Program-made: the position numbers and the translations under genes
Shown: positions 13,101 to 24,599 of the stretch, in pieces
How positions within the stretch are numbered: the stretch's first letter is position 1
How the letters are laid out: each line of letters begins with the position of its first letter
NCBI GenBank assembly: GCA_018389105.1
Contig: JACATO010000093.1
Coordinates: 186,001-250,000, forward strand
Source: Nautilus pompilius
Lineage: Eukaryota; Mollusca; Cephalopoda; Nautilida; Nautilidae
Direction: 5' to 3'
DNA: 64,000 nt
The notes under the pieces: model-generated
What the model was told of the DNA's origin: nothing
Seen by the model: the letters and a program-made list of their open reading frames with translations, nothing else
Databases searched by the model: none

Positions 13101-14379
13101 TTATCAGACCCTAATGAGACATGGAGATGGTTGGATATTTGAAAAAGTCTGATACTTGGATGGACTATTTTTAAACAAATCTTGCTGCTTATCCAACAGC
13201 ATTTTTCTTCAGTTTTGCTCAAAATAAGAACTACACACACACTTTTTGGATTGTTTACCAAAGTACCAGCTGAACTACTATTAACATTATTAAACGACAT
13301 ATTGCAGAGATTAAAATTCTTATCATTGATAAAAATCACTAACAAAGGAGAATACAATCAATACACTTCCAGCTTATTGAAAGGATGCTAACTATCTGGC
13401 TGGAAGCAAGGTGAACAGGCACAGACTGGATATAGCTTTCTTGGTGATGAACTCATGAAGTACAATGGTTCATTTTCAGCTATTCAACCTATCCTGGCTT
13501 AGATTGGAAAAGTTAGATAAATGGAGGGTGGATAACAGGTTGTTTGCTGTATTAGCTTAATACTAATGCATAGATTATCCTTCTCAAACATGCTTGTATA
13601 TGCATGCATAAATACACACATACTTTTAATCTAGCTGTCTGCTCCTGATTAAGTTAAACCCTGGTAGGAAAGGATGAAGTTACTTTTTAGTTTTGAAAAA
13701 AGTAAAAGATTAGTTGGCATATGATAAATCGCTTTCTGAATGTATTTCATTATTTGTTTGTTTTTTCTTTTAATGTGATTATAATTCTGAAAAAAGGAAA
13801 ACTACTAAAATTGAAATATTGTATTGTTTCTAAGTGTTACCCATGCTCCAATAAATCCCTATACCACACTTTAGTCCCATCTATTTAAAAAATGCCCATT
13901 TGTCTGCTTTTATGAATATTTCAGCACATGAACATTGTCTATTAAAGAATGTACTTCGTAAACAAGATGATCCATCATTATTGTCTTTACAGATACTAAA
14001 TGAAAATTAGCCATATCATTTGTAGCCTACTTCATAGTTCTTTTCACTAATGAAATATTTGTTCTAGAAATAACTTTAGATTGTTTATTCATGAAATGTG
14101 CTTATTGTTTGTTTGTACCTCTGTACATACATAGGCAAGTCTTCATAGCATTCATAGAATATTGCCTTGTCTAGTAATACATAGGAAAAAGCTTCTTGTT
14201 TGGGCATATGACTGCTGTATTGCTGCTATTCTGAATGTCAATTAAGGAAATTTGGTGTGGACATAAAAAAAGAAAGATAATAGACATAGCAAGGTGATAA
14301 GGGAAAAGTGATTATGGACATACCCAAGATGAAAAAGCAGCTACTTGGGGTTGGTTGAAAACTGAGATGCAGAAATAGA
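10150..14379. other. AT-rich non-coding stretch
   Basis: Contains the trinucleotide tract at 11,040-11,197 and otherwise AT-rich DNA with no protein similarity. The longest frame (minus strand, 12,123-12,479, 118 codons) has composition typical of random AT-rich sequence and no motif. Confidence 0.6.
11040..11197. repeat. compound trinucleotide repeat (TTG/TTA/ATC/ATT)n
   Basis: About 158 bases of near-continuous trinucleotide repeat drift from TTATTG units through ATCATC to ATTATT units. Two forward frames stay open across it, giving poly-Leu/Ile/Tyr and His/Tyr strings. These are artefacts of the repeat. Confidence 0.95.
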
Positions 14380-14562
14380 TAACACAATTTTTGCTGACTT
14401 ATATCTGAGACTTGTTTCTGACTAATTTGTGGGTGCTGAACTCAAATATCACATTGGTTTTTGCCTATCAATTCAAGGTTTTGCTCTACAGCATACCCAC
14501 ATTTTCGATCAATCGCCATAAAAAGTACCCGATTGCAATGATTTCCACCATCACCTCAATCC

Positions 14563-14795
14563 TATTCTTATCATTTTATTTAGAATACCATTCCAACAAA
14601 CAATACCATGAATCAATTTTGATATTAACAAATATATTGGTTAACTATAACATATCAATCAGGTCAAAATATTGAAATAGAAAAATATAAATCGATGCTA
14701 GAATTGAATGAATTTTAGTCAAAAATGGGCACAAACAAATCCAGAATATTCTTATCATTTCATTTATAATACCATACAAACAAAACAATGACAGA
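14563..14795. repeat. imperfect direct repeat inside copy B (about 45 bp units)
   Basis: The segment beginning ATTCTTATCATTTTATTTAG near 14,563 recurs as ATTCTTATCATTTCATTTAT near 14,748. Each is followed by AATACCAT, then a CAAACAA-type stretch and an ATGA or ATGAC. The two copies lie between the left inverted repeat and the coding end of copy B, a usual place for subterminal repeats of DNA transposons. Confidence 0.7.
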
Positions 14796-14859
14796 CATGG
14801 GTTTATTTACATTAACTGATATCAGTAAATGACACATTCTTCCTTCATGGATTAAATTT

Positions 14860-15672
14860 TCATTTGTAGGCTTTTCTGGAGTGCTTCATTTCCAGACAGT
14901 CTCTTTTAATACTCCAACAGTAGTCGGCCATCATGTGAGTATCCCACCTTCCTTGGTATCGCTCCTCCATATCTTGTATATCTTGATGGAACCTTTCACC
15001 TTGCTCATCACTTACGTCACCTAGATTTTCAGGAAATTTATCAAGATGACTGTTTGAGGAAATGAACCTTTATGCTGATGTTGCAACCCAGACGATGAAA
15101 ATTCTTAAGCAACATTTGAATAAGATCTTTGTAATTTTCAGCTTTTTTGTTTCCCAGGGAAATTTTTCACAACAGCCATGAAAAAAATTCCATGCTCTTT
15201 ACTCCATATCATTCATGGAGCTTGTGAAATGTTGATCTCATTAGTTTTCTGATTTGTGGCCTGTCAAACACACTAGCTTTTATTTTTCATAACTGAGGCT
15301 AGGAAATGTTGTGCATATGTACTTAAAACAGTCACCTTCTATGCTCAGAGCTTTAATATACTGCTTCATTAGACCCTTTTTGATGTGGAGAGGAGGAAAG
15401 ATGATTTTTACCCGATCTACTAGTGGTTGGTTTTTGATATTTGGTTCTCCGACATTTAAGCATTTTCTTAGCCGCCAGTTATTCTGAGTCCAGTGCTTGT
15501 CCTTAGCTCTACTATCCCACAGGCACAAGAAACATGGATGTTTTGTGTATCCTCCTTGTTGACCAAGTAAAAAGTTAACCATTTTTAAGATCCAATAGAA
15601 CAGAAACTTGATGTGATAGGCAAAAACTGATTTTATTTTTGAAATCAGCGCCCAAAAATTAGTTGAAAACAA
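14860..15672 (-). pseudogene. decayed protein of the CACTG-ended element, copy B
   Basis: Reading leftward from 15,672, an open frame of 130 codons begins inside the terminal inverted repeat and enters the protein at KMVNFLLGQQGGYTKHPCFL (about 15,579). It continues through IFPPLHIKKGLMKQYIKAL and GDCFKYICTTFPSL to 15,280. After frameshifts, pieces resume with FDRPQIRKLM, KKAENYKDLIQMLLKNFHRL, DKFPENLGDVSDEQGERFHQ, MEERYQGRWDTHMMADYCW and KRDC, ending about 14,860. All segments are collinear with copy A. The function of this protein is not known to me; its position inside an inverted-repeat element suggests a transposition role. Confidence 0.75.
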
Positions 15673-15722
15673 GTGTTAGATCTTAGTCAGCAGAAAAAAA
15701 GTGAAAAAAATGTTGGCCAGTG

Positions 15723-18700
15723 TCATCAACTTTTTACTTTTTCCAAATATTGTGATTGTGGCATATGAATTGTAAGAAAATAAATGAAACTGGAGATCGA
15801 ATTTTTACTTCTACTGACCACAGGTTTCCATGGCTTTACAAATCAAAGTGCCATCAGGGATATGAAAAGTCCAGACATGCAACAAACCATAATTTTCAAA
15901 ATATTGTTATGTATATTCAAACTATTTCTACATGAGTTAAATGGTGACCATTTTGTTTTCTTCATAACTAGTGTACTTTAAGAGGTAAATGAACAATTTG
16001 GATGTATACACATTTAATTTGTATTATTACCTGTGTATCTGTATTTTCTTTTTAAGAGATGTTATGCCTTTGATAGAGAGCCTTGAGATATCTATTCAAA
16101 GCTTTGAATTTGTCCACCTTTAACTGCCAAGAAATCTTTGAGGTTTTTTGTTGACTTCCTAATTTTGTCTTTTGAATCTTCCATTTTTGATCGAGCGGAG
16201 CATTGGTCTCAAAATAATTGCATCAGTCCTGTTTGCACTCGAAAATGTTCTGAATGTATTTTTTTGCAGCAATGCCTTTGTAGATTTAGCCATTCAGTGA
16301 TAGTGCATGAGCTTAATGCTGCTTGTGTGTTCTTATCACTTCAATCTTTTTACTAACTGAAAATGTGAATCTGGCTTCACAGAGATTGTACAATCATACA
16401 CCCCTCATCTAGTAGTGTTGATTTTTTAAAATTTTTTTTTTACTGATACATGACTACATGCAATTCTTGCTAGGAATTGAAATCATCTAATTTTGGCTTG
16501 TTGCAACACTTCTCTACAAAAATGTCTCATCAGTCTTTATTAGGAAGGAAATTTGAAATTCTGATGTGAAGAGATCCAAGTAAACTGCAAGTGCCTTTTT
16601 ATTAATCAAAGAACCAGGATTCTAACTCTAAAAGTTCCAAAAAGTTTGGTAGCCAGCAAAAATTTTCTAGCTATCGGCTAAAATACGGTTACACTAGGGA
16701 GGTCAAGAGAATATTTTTGGTTGTTCACACTGCAGCAGCTCAACGTATATTTCTTTCATAATGAAGCCTTACATATCTTTTGAAAATGATTTTGGTTAGA
16801 GTGGATTTGCCATCTTCTGAAGTCCTGTGATTTCTTCAAGCCATCTGCTAAGCAGAGAGAGGCTAGTAAGGTTGAAAGGCGATCCTTTTTGTTATGAGGG
16901 GTGGATCCATAGGCATGCTGCTACAAACTGAGTCTGTGTGGTCGACTTTTAACTGTCTGCGTCAAAAGTTGGACTAGGTTTCGCAGGTGTTTATGGTGTG
17001 AGGGTCATTTCCTTCCTCTAAACTTTTCACTTCCTTTAATTCACTCCTATTAACATCCTTCTGTGTTCTTATATTTTCTGTGCCGTATGTTCTTTACTCC
17101 GCTCACCACACACTACTGCTCGCTTGTTCTTTAAGATCAGACATAATGCAATTCATGAAATTGCAGTTTTCTTGCTGCTTGAGTTCATAAATAGTTTATA
17201 TTGCTATAATCTTCTAGCTATCCATAATTTGCAAGGTAAGGGTCCACACGGGTCATCTCATGTTGTTGTTGACACCTGGTTGTGGTTTTCACTGTTGGTG
17301 TTATTGATGGTTATCAGAAAAGATAGTCACCAGCTAGATTTTTTTTTTGGTCACCAACAGCAGCCTGGCAACGATATTTTTGGAGCTCGGCAAATTAAGA
17401 GAAAACTGAAAATAATGAGAAATCACCATGTTTTAGTTTGAAACATGATGATGCTACTTTGTACATGTGAATCTCAGATTTTTGGAGTAGCCAGTGGTTA
17501 AACGTTATAAACATGATCGAAAAGGATATTTCTTTGAAAGATACCATGATATTTAATCAAGATAGGAGTTAGTAATCCTTTTTACTCCTGTTTATGGTGT
17601 GTTCTTGGAATATTGCAGAAAAACAGAAAATCTGTTGTTATGAAAATCGGTGTAGGAATTAAAAATCCTTGTCATTGGTATCGGCTTGAAACTACTGTGG
17701 AGAAAATTTTTTTTTTTTTTTTTCGAAATTTGTCACTCATATCCCTGGCCATCTGTACAACCAAGTGCAGTTGGTGTGTGTCCTTCCTTTTTGGTCTTTT
17801 TTCATAGTCACTGTTTCTGTGACATGTCACTCTTTGGTTCATTTGTTTTTGTTTTTTTTTCTTTTCTTTTTTTTATTCTTTCACAACATATAAATCTATG
17901 GTATCTGTCATATATGTTCAGTGATGATTGGCTTGTATTGTCATGGAAATATTCTCTCATAGTTTAGTTTATATATTGTGATGCATTGGGGGGGGGGTTC
18001 AGCGGATTGAGATATTTTGGATTCAGCAGTTATCCATCCCAACTTTTGAATTTGGATGAGTCCAATAAACTCTTCAGGTGGCAATTAGAACTAATATGGT
18101 ACTTTTTCAAAGCATTTATTTCTAAAATTGTAAACATCTATCATTATATTTATTCATCCAACGAACAGGTTGTCATAAAGCTATAGCTGATTGAGGAGGT
18201 GTCATGAAAAATTAAGCACTTAATCTTGAAATACTACAGTATATGCCAGGAAATTATTGAACACCTGACACTCCATGTATTGCTTATTAGAGTCTGACAC
18301 TGTTGGTTAATTTATTTGTCATTTAATTATCATGAATAAATTTAAACTTTTGCACTTCAATTTTTCCCACCTATTTGTTTTTATATATATACACATAAAC
18401 TGGCCTTTTTTGTTTTGTTTTTTTGGTATTAAAATGCAAATAGATTTTTGAATCTACTCACCCCACATTTCCAATGTTTTATGTATTAGATTGGTTGAAA
18501 ATAATAGATTTACAAATTTGCCCTAGGCAAATGCTAAAAAGAATATTGTCAATAGCATTAATCTTTTTTTTTTTTGGTTTGTTTCTGCTGTTTTTTAATG
18601 CATAGCTAAAGAAGATCTAAACCAGGAATCCTTGTAAAACAAAATGGCTTTCAGCCACTTTGTATTTAATATATTGAAATTGATAGAAAAATTTGCTTTT

Positions 18701-21700
18701 GAATGAGTATATCTGCACTGTTTAATCTTTTTTGGTAAATCTTCTGAAGATTTGAGTACATCAGAATCAATTTGAGGTCACATTTCATTTGGTTAAGAAC
18801 TTTTCCTTTAAGCTTTAAACATTTTATTTTTTGTGATTCTTTCTATGGTTTAGTATTGTTTAATAAACCAATCCCCTGTCCTCCACTTACCCCTTCATAA
18901 AAAAGGGAGAAATTGCTATGATTACTTTGGTTGCCTTTAGTATCAAGTGGGAGTATGTTTTCTTTAGAAGAACGCAATTTAAAAAAAAAAATTTTTTTTT
19001 TTTCTGACAGCAGGCATATTATTACTGTATTGATCAATCTTTTTTGTCTCACCCTTGCTGTATTAGTGGTTTTTGCAAAGGAGAAAAACCAGTGATGTTT
19101 GACTTGGTTTAATACTCTGCTACTGTTGACTGGGTAATGCTGTTTGAGATTTATGAATCTTTGTGCCAGCGAGTAAACCTGAAGTGGTTGTCTGTTTTGT
19201 GGCAGGCAGTCTGGTGAAGAAACACTGGTAACTACTGCTGCTTGTGTGGATTAAATCTGCTCTTAAGGCAGAGCAGTTTAAATATTTACTCAATCTAGTA
19301 TGGATTTAATGATTGTATTCTTCACACAAATGAGTGGATTTAACTCTCCTTCCCAGTAATTCAAGAGAGAATTTCTTCAGATTTTCAATGCTATCTTAAT
19401 ATGTAAAAGGATTATTTATGTCAGTTCTAGCTGGCTTGAAATATTGTTACATGTAAATAAAGTTTAAGAAAATGTGTTATTGTTAATGAAATATTGTATT
19501 GATAAAATAGGTTAAGATTGTATGTTATTCACATTTAAAAAAAATTTGAAAGGTGATTGTGAAATATTTGAAAGACAGATATGGGAATAAACTGTCTAAT
19601 TATATTCTCCACATGATGCAAACACTTGGGTATAATGAAATATCTTTGAATAAGTTAAATAAAACAAGTTAAAGTCATAACTTTATAAAATTTAAGGGTG
19701 TTTAACATTCCAACATATTGTAGCAGATTTTCTTTACATACTTTTGAGTGACAAAGTGAGCCAGAACCAAAAACATCTTCAGATGCTGTAATTAATAGAT
19801 TTTAGAACGAAACAAACAGAAAAGTCTTAAGAAAAATGTATTAGTCTTGAAATTTCTTTATTTTGCTTTACTTTTGACTGGACTGTAAATAGCCGAATGC
19901 GTTGCTGTGGCTGAGGGGGGGGGGAGAGCTTAAAGTTCCGCCTCTGTTGGTGACCATCTTGGTTTGATGAACCTCCAATAGCATAGCATTGTTGTTTTTT
20001 TTCTCATTTTTTATCAGTCCATGGACATGACATGGGTTTTCTCAAGGTTCCTTGGCTTTCTTCCATAGCTAACCAGAGAGACTAGCAGAGTTCCCATTTT
20101 TTCTTATCGGAAAAGAATTACCTACAGTCTCTAATAATAATGTTTGAGAAGCTTTGCTTGTTTCAATAATGTGACCATAATTGTTATTACCAGAGGTTCT
20201 CTCCGTGATCTGGTCAAATTCAAAATTTTGAGTTCTTGAAGTTTGACTTGTATACATTAGTGGTTTAGACCACTATTAATTGTTCCTTCTGTTTTTTTTA
20301 TTTTAAGATTTTGGTTTCAGGTAAAGTCTCCTGAAGATTGATAATTTTAAAACTCTAAGGCTGATTAAATCTTATCAGATGGAATGAGGTTAACAAATTT
20401 GTGATTGTAGTAAAGTAGTGATCTGTTATTTAAAGACAAAAATGCTCAGCCCACAAATAACCTACAAAGTAGAAAGTACAAGCAATCATTTTCCAAAGCA
20501 AGGCATGTGCTTGTGTATGAATGACAAGATACTAACAGAAATTTAAAGGGTTGACTGAAAGAAAAGTGCTTATATTAGATATGTTTGGGGAAAGGAATTA
20601 TCATTACAAATACTTCTTTTTTGCATCTTTAGAAGCTGCTTATCTTCTATGGGCACTTTTTTTTATATTGCAGATTTTGCTTTATTGTAATGAGGAAGCT
20701 GAAATTTGCATGGATTTGAGTTCATTTTGGCTAGTCACTAAGATTGGTGCATATTCAAACACGCCAGTTCTATGATAGGCATTTTACTTGTGTTAGATGT
20801 TTTGATAGCAAAAAAAATATTAAATAGATACACAGGGACATTGAAACAAAATGTATGAAATATGATTTTGCATTATACTTAGATATGTGAAATATTGTGT
20901 AATCTTTTTTATTTGTGTTTAGTTACATCTTTATTTTTGTTTCATATCATTAATGTTTTATTTTTCCATTAACTAACTTTATATGCTCTTTTCCATTAAA
21001 TAACTTGCAAGCTTGTTGGTTTTTGTACAGAGCCTATTTAGATGCGCACTTTCTAAAATTGACCAGATAATACTACTGGCTTTCATTCCATTTAATCATA
21101 AGTGTATTTTTGTAGTAACATAATTTCCTTTTTCTCAATAGCTTTGGTATTATTCATGATGCTCTGTTATTGTGTTCCCATTCAGATAAACCTGTTAGAT
21201 GGTGCTTATAAACAAAACAGGAATGATAGCGATTTCAGCTTCATTAAGACTTGAAAGTGACTTTGGATTTGAATATATTGTTTAGTGGATATTGTATAAT
21301 TAAAAAAAAAACAAGTAAATATTACTAGAAACTGAAATAAGGTTCAGTTATAGTTTTTGGGTGTATGTGTGTGAGAGATTAATTATTAGTTTAAAGGAGT
21401 TATGGTACAGTTTAGTTATTAATTTTCTTGCTGCTTAGAAAAAAAGAAGTTGTTTAGTGTTTCTGAATTTCAAAATACCATTTCAAAATTGGTTGGTTAA
21501 AAAAGTCTTTTATTATCTATGAACTAAAGAAGAAACAAAAAATGATGATGAATGTTGCTTTTGTAAATAGTTAGGTCCTTGTCTCTATTTCAAACTTACA
21601 TACATATATAAATAGCTTTTGTTGTGCTCTATTTGTCTGTCTCTTTGCTGCTAAGCAGCTATTTATTCTCTTCATAATCTTGTTGTAACCTGTTGGTGTA

Positions 21701-23770
21701 GGTAACATTTTTACTTATGCTACTTTGCAGATTTATTTCTCATTATGGATAGCGAGTGGCTACTTCATGGTTGAGCTTATAGTAACACATGGAAAGAAAA
21801 CTGCTTGCCATTTCCACTGTTGGGCAAAAGATCTGTATTTAAAAACCTGTGATGAGAGCAAATAATAAAGTCTTCAGCAACTAGATTGCTGCTTTCAATA
21901 CTAAATGTGCATATACATTAAATGTACTGCTTTTATGGTATACTCTTGTTTTAATTAGCCAGTAGTCTTATTCAGTATTTGAAAAAATATATATCTACTA
22001 CTAAAACTTTCAAAACACAATCATAATAGTTTGCATCAAATTAGAATTCTCTAACTTTAGAAAAATCTTACATCCATGATCTAGTTAATGCAGAAATTTT
22101 TAAAAAAAAAGTTAAATTTATATTTTTATTGCCATTTTTAATTATCAAGAGAATTATAAATGATACTGGAAAAAGGGGGAAATATAATCTGATATTGTGT
22201 TTAGCTATCTGAAATAATGGAATGACTTTCAGTAGGTTTGACATTAATTTGTGGTAACTATTTTGACCTCTGTAGTCTTTGTTTGTTTTTTAGAAACAAG
22301 TATTTCATAAAGTTTATCAGGCTAATTGGTTTCATCATTGACATTTATTTGTCTGGTACACAATCGGTCATGTAGTCTTGAAACTAGGGTGGTTTGTTTT
22401 GTTAAATTGTTTATAATTTTTTAAAAAAAATTGTTAATATCCAAAGAGAAATTGTCAGCATGATAGATGGACTCCAGCAGTGTTTCTCAATTAATTCTGT
22501 TTTATTTATTGTTAGCATAGCAGTGTTAATTCTGATTTCTTTGAATAGGCTATGGATATTGTTTTAGCTCGGGTAAGAATTTCTTTATAAATGTAGGTAA
22601 TACTACTATTTTTTAAATGAAAAGAAGAAAAAGCAAGCATTAAAGAGAAATCTACAGTTTATACTCAAATGTTTTTGCTTTTCAAAGTTATTAATGATAA
22701 GGGTTTTTGAAGATTTTAAAATTAAATACGTATGCTTTATCATAGATGATAATTTTAGAACTAAAGTTCAGATAAACTTTTTTCTGAAATCAATATACTT
22801 GTCTGTTCTTGCTATGAAACTACTGACGGGTATCATCATTGGGAATATTTAAAACCACATTGACTTTATATTTCTAGTGTCTTCTTTCTGATCATCAGTC
22901 TCTGATTTGGTAATTTCTTTTATAATTTACAATAAGTTATACCTTTTTTTTTAAGAGTGGAAGTTGTAGTTTTTAAACAGTTTTCATCAGAAAACATTAC
23001 CTTTAAGATGATGTTTATATATAGTGTTTAAAAGCATCTTTCTTTTTCCACATTTTGTTAAAGTTAAGATTAAAACACACATTTGATATCAATGTTTTCA
23101 AAATGTTTTGAAGCGTTTGATGAGAAGAATTTTGGAAATAGCAGCTTTTTAAATCTCCTTTGGTAGAACTAAAAGTTAGTAGTGTTGATTTTTACCTTAC
23201 ATTACCACATAAGTATACAAAATAAGTCACACTGAAGAATAAATGGTAGCACATTAAACCTCCCAAAAATGCACACAGACAGACAGAGGCATGTACTATG
23301 TTGGCCTCTGCTGTAACTCATTTTGGTACAAGATTTTGTCTTTCCAAAAAACTTGCTAGTATGGAATAAGGCATTTACTTTCCTTCTTAAATATGTGACC
23401 TTTGGCCTGCTATTCTTAATTGAGAGTATATAAACACTGCTAGCAACGTTTTTGCCATTGATATATACATATACAGTATTAGAAATAACTATCAAAACAA
23501 AGGAACAACTAGATATAAAATATAAATAGTGATGAAATCACATCTTATGTGTAAAGAAATACTCCATAGTACATTCATGCATTGATATAGTACAATGTGA
23601 TAGGTTGTCATGCAAGCAACTGGAAAGTGTCACATCTATGAGAGGACTATAAAGGTTTATGCTGTTATATTGTAGTGAATAGCATGGCTCCTTAGAAGGA
23701 AGTATTACATGACAAGCACACAGAAATCAGTCTTTGCTAGTGAAGGCTACTTCATGTGGCAGATTGCAGT
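15723..23770. other. AT-rich non-coding stretch with an unassigned mixed-composition segment
   Basis: 16,080-17,110 and 17,225-17,410 are less AT-biased than their surroundings and look like old, decayed repeat DNA, but I could not match either strand to a known transposon protein. A frame of 105 codons at 17,124-17,441 (plus) has no motif. A short G-rich spot (a run of ten G) lies at about 19,914-19,923. The remainder is homopolymer-rich AT DNA. Confidence 0.5.
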
Positions 23771-23779
23771 CCAACTTCA

Positions 23780-24590
23780 TGTTTCAGGAGTTGTTTGTAA
23801 GACTGAGGATGATGTATAAAGCTGGTACTGCTGACAGTAGATGTGGTTGAGGAAGAAAGGCAAAACTCTCCAAAAGTGATATTAAGTACCTTAGGGTATG
23901 TTCTCTAGGTGATAGATGAGTCAGCAAAGATCTTGAGAATGACCTAGCTGCTAGTATGGGTTTTAGTGTTTCTTCAAGAACAGTAAGGTACACATTAATG
24001 TGAAGTAGTCTCAATGGATGTGTAGCTGCTTGAAAATCTTTGCTGAGGAAAGGCAATGAGCAGAAATGTAACAGTGATATGATCACACTTGGAAGAAAAT
24101 GCTCTTTTATGGATGAGTCCAAGTTTGAACTGTTTGGCAATAATCAATAGCAGTTTGTGCAAAAGAAGACTGTGGAGCAGAACAGTAATCACTGTAAAAC
24201 AGTAAAACGGGGGTGGATCATTACAAGTGTGGGGCTGAATATCAGCCAAGTGTGTCAGAGATTTGCATAAAATTTAAGGTTCCTCAGGGACATCTCATTG
24301 TGTGGGATTTATCTTCCAGCATGACCATGACCACAAGCGTACAGCCAGTGTGATGAAAATGTACCTGAAATGTAAAGAGACTGGAACACACAAAGATCTC
24401 TTTGGGACCCCCCCACAAATTCTAAATATGAACATCATTAAAGCTATTTCTTCTGAGAAAGTCAAATTGGCAACTAACACACACCTTGAATGAATTGGGG
24501 AAAGTGCTAAAGTGCTCAGGATATCTGAAACAACATTCCAATCTTACATTGATAACCAACCTGTATGGGAGAATAAAAACAAGGTTTCAT
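23780..24590 (+). pseudogene. Tc1-like transposase, near full length but decayed
   Basis: On the plus strand, pieces of a Tc1 DDE transposase appear in order across broken frames. These are an N-terminal DNA-binding part (LRVCSLGDR, then SVSSRTVRYTL near 23,965-24,000), the first catalytic aspartate block DESKFELFG at about 24,112-24,138, then QFVQKK. The block FQHDHDHKRTA follows at 24,314 (family consensus FQQDNDPKHTA, where the second catalytic D is followed by H). Last is PPQILNMNIIKAI at about 24,409 (consensus PPQSPDLNxIEAx). The third catalytic acid is lost, since PDLN has become LNMN and IEA has become IKA. Many stops and shifts are present. I found no clear flanking inverted repeats. 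Confidence 0.75.
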
Positions 24591-24599
24591 GTTCTATAT

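Larger units (their letters stand above)
14383..15722 (-). mobile_element. CACTG-ended transposon family, copy B (about 1.34 kb, defective)
   Basis: The ends form an imperfect inverted repeat. Reverse-complementing the right end (15,722 inward, starting CACTGGCCAACATT) gives TTTTTGGGCGCTGATTTCAA and AGTTTTTGCCTATCA. The left end (14,383 inward, starting CACAATTTTTGCTGAC) gives TTTGTGGGTGCTGAACTCAA and GGTTTTTGCCTATCA. The left terminus has lost about 20 bases relative to the right. Flanks are TAA (14,380-14,382) and TCA (15,723-15,725), consistent with a decayed 3-bp target duplication. The interior encodes, on the minus strand, a decayed protein homologous to that of copy A at 43,224-44,977. 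Compared with copy A the region for roughly the first 100 residues is missing, so this is an internally deleted derivative. Confidence 0.8.

Noticed and set aside
17124-17441. 105-codon plus-strand open frame
   Set aside because: No domain is recognisable, and the Phe/Leu-rich start and charged end look incidental. It may lie in an old repeat.
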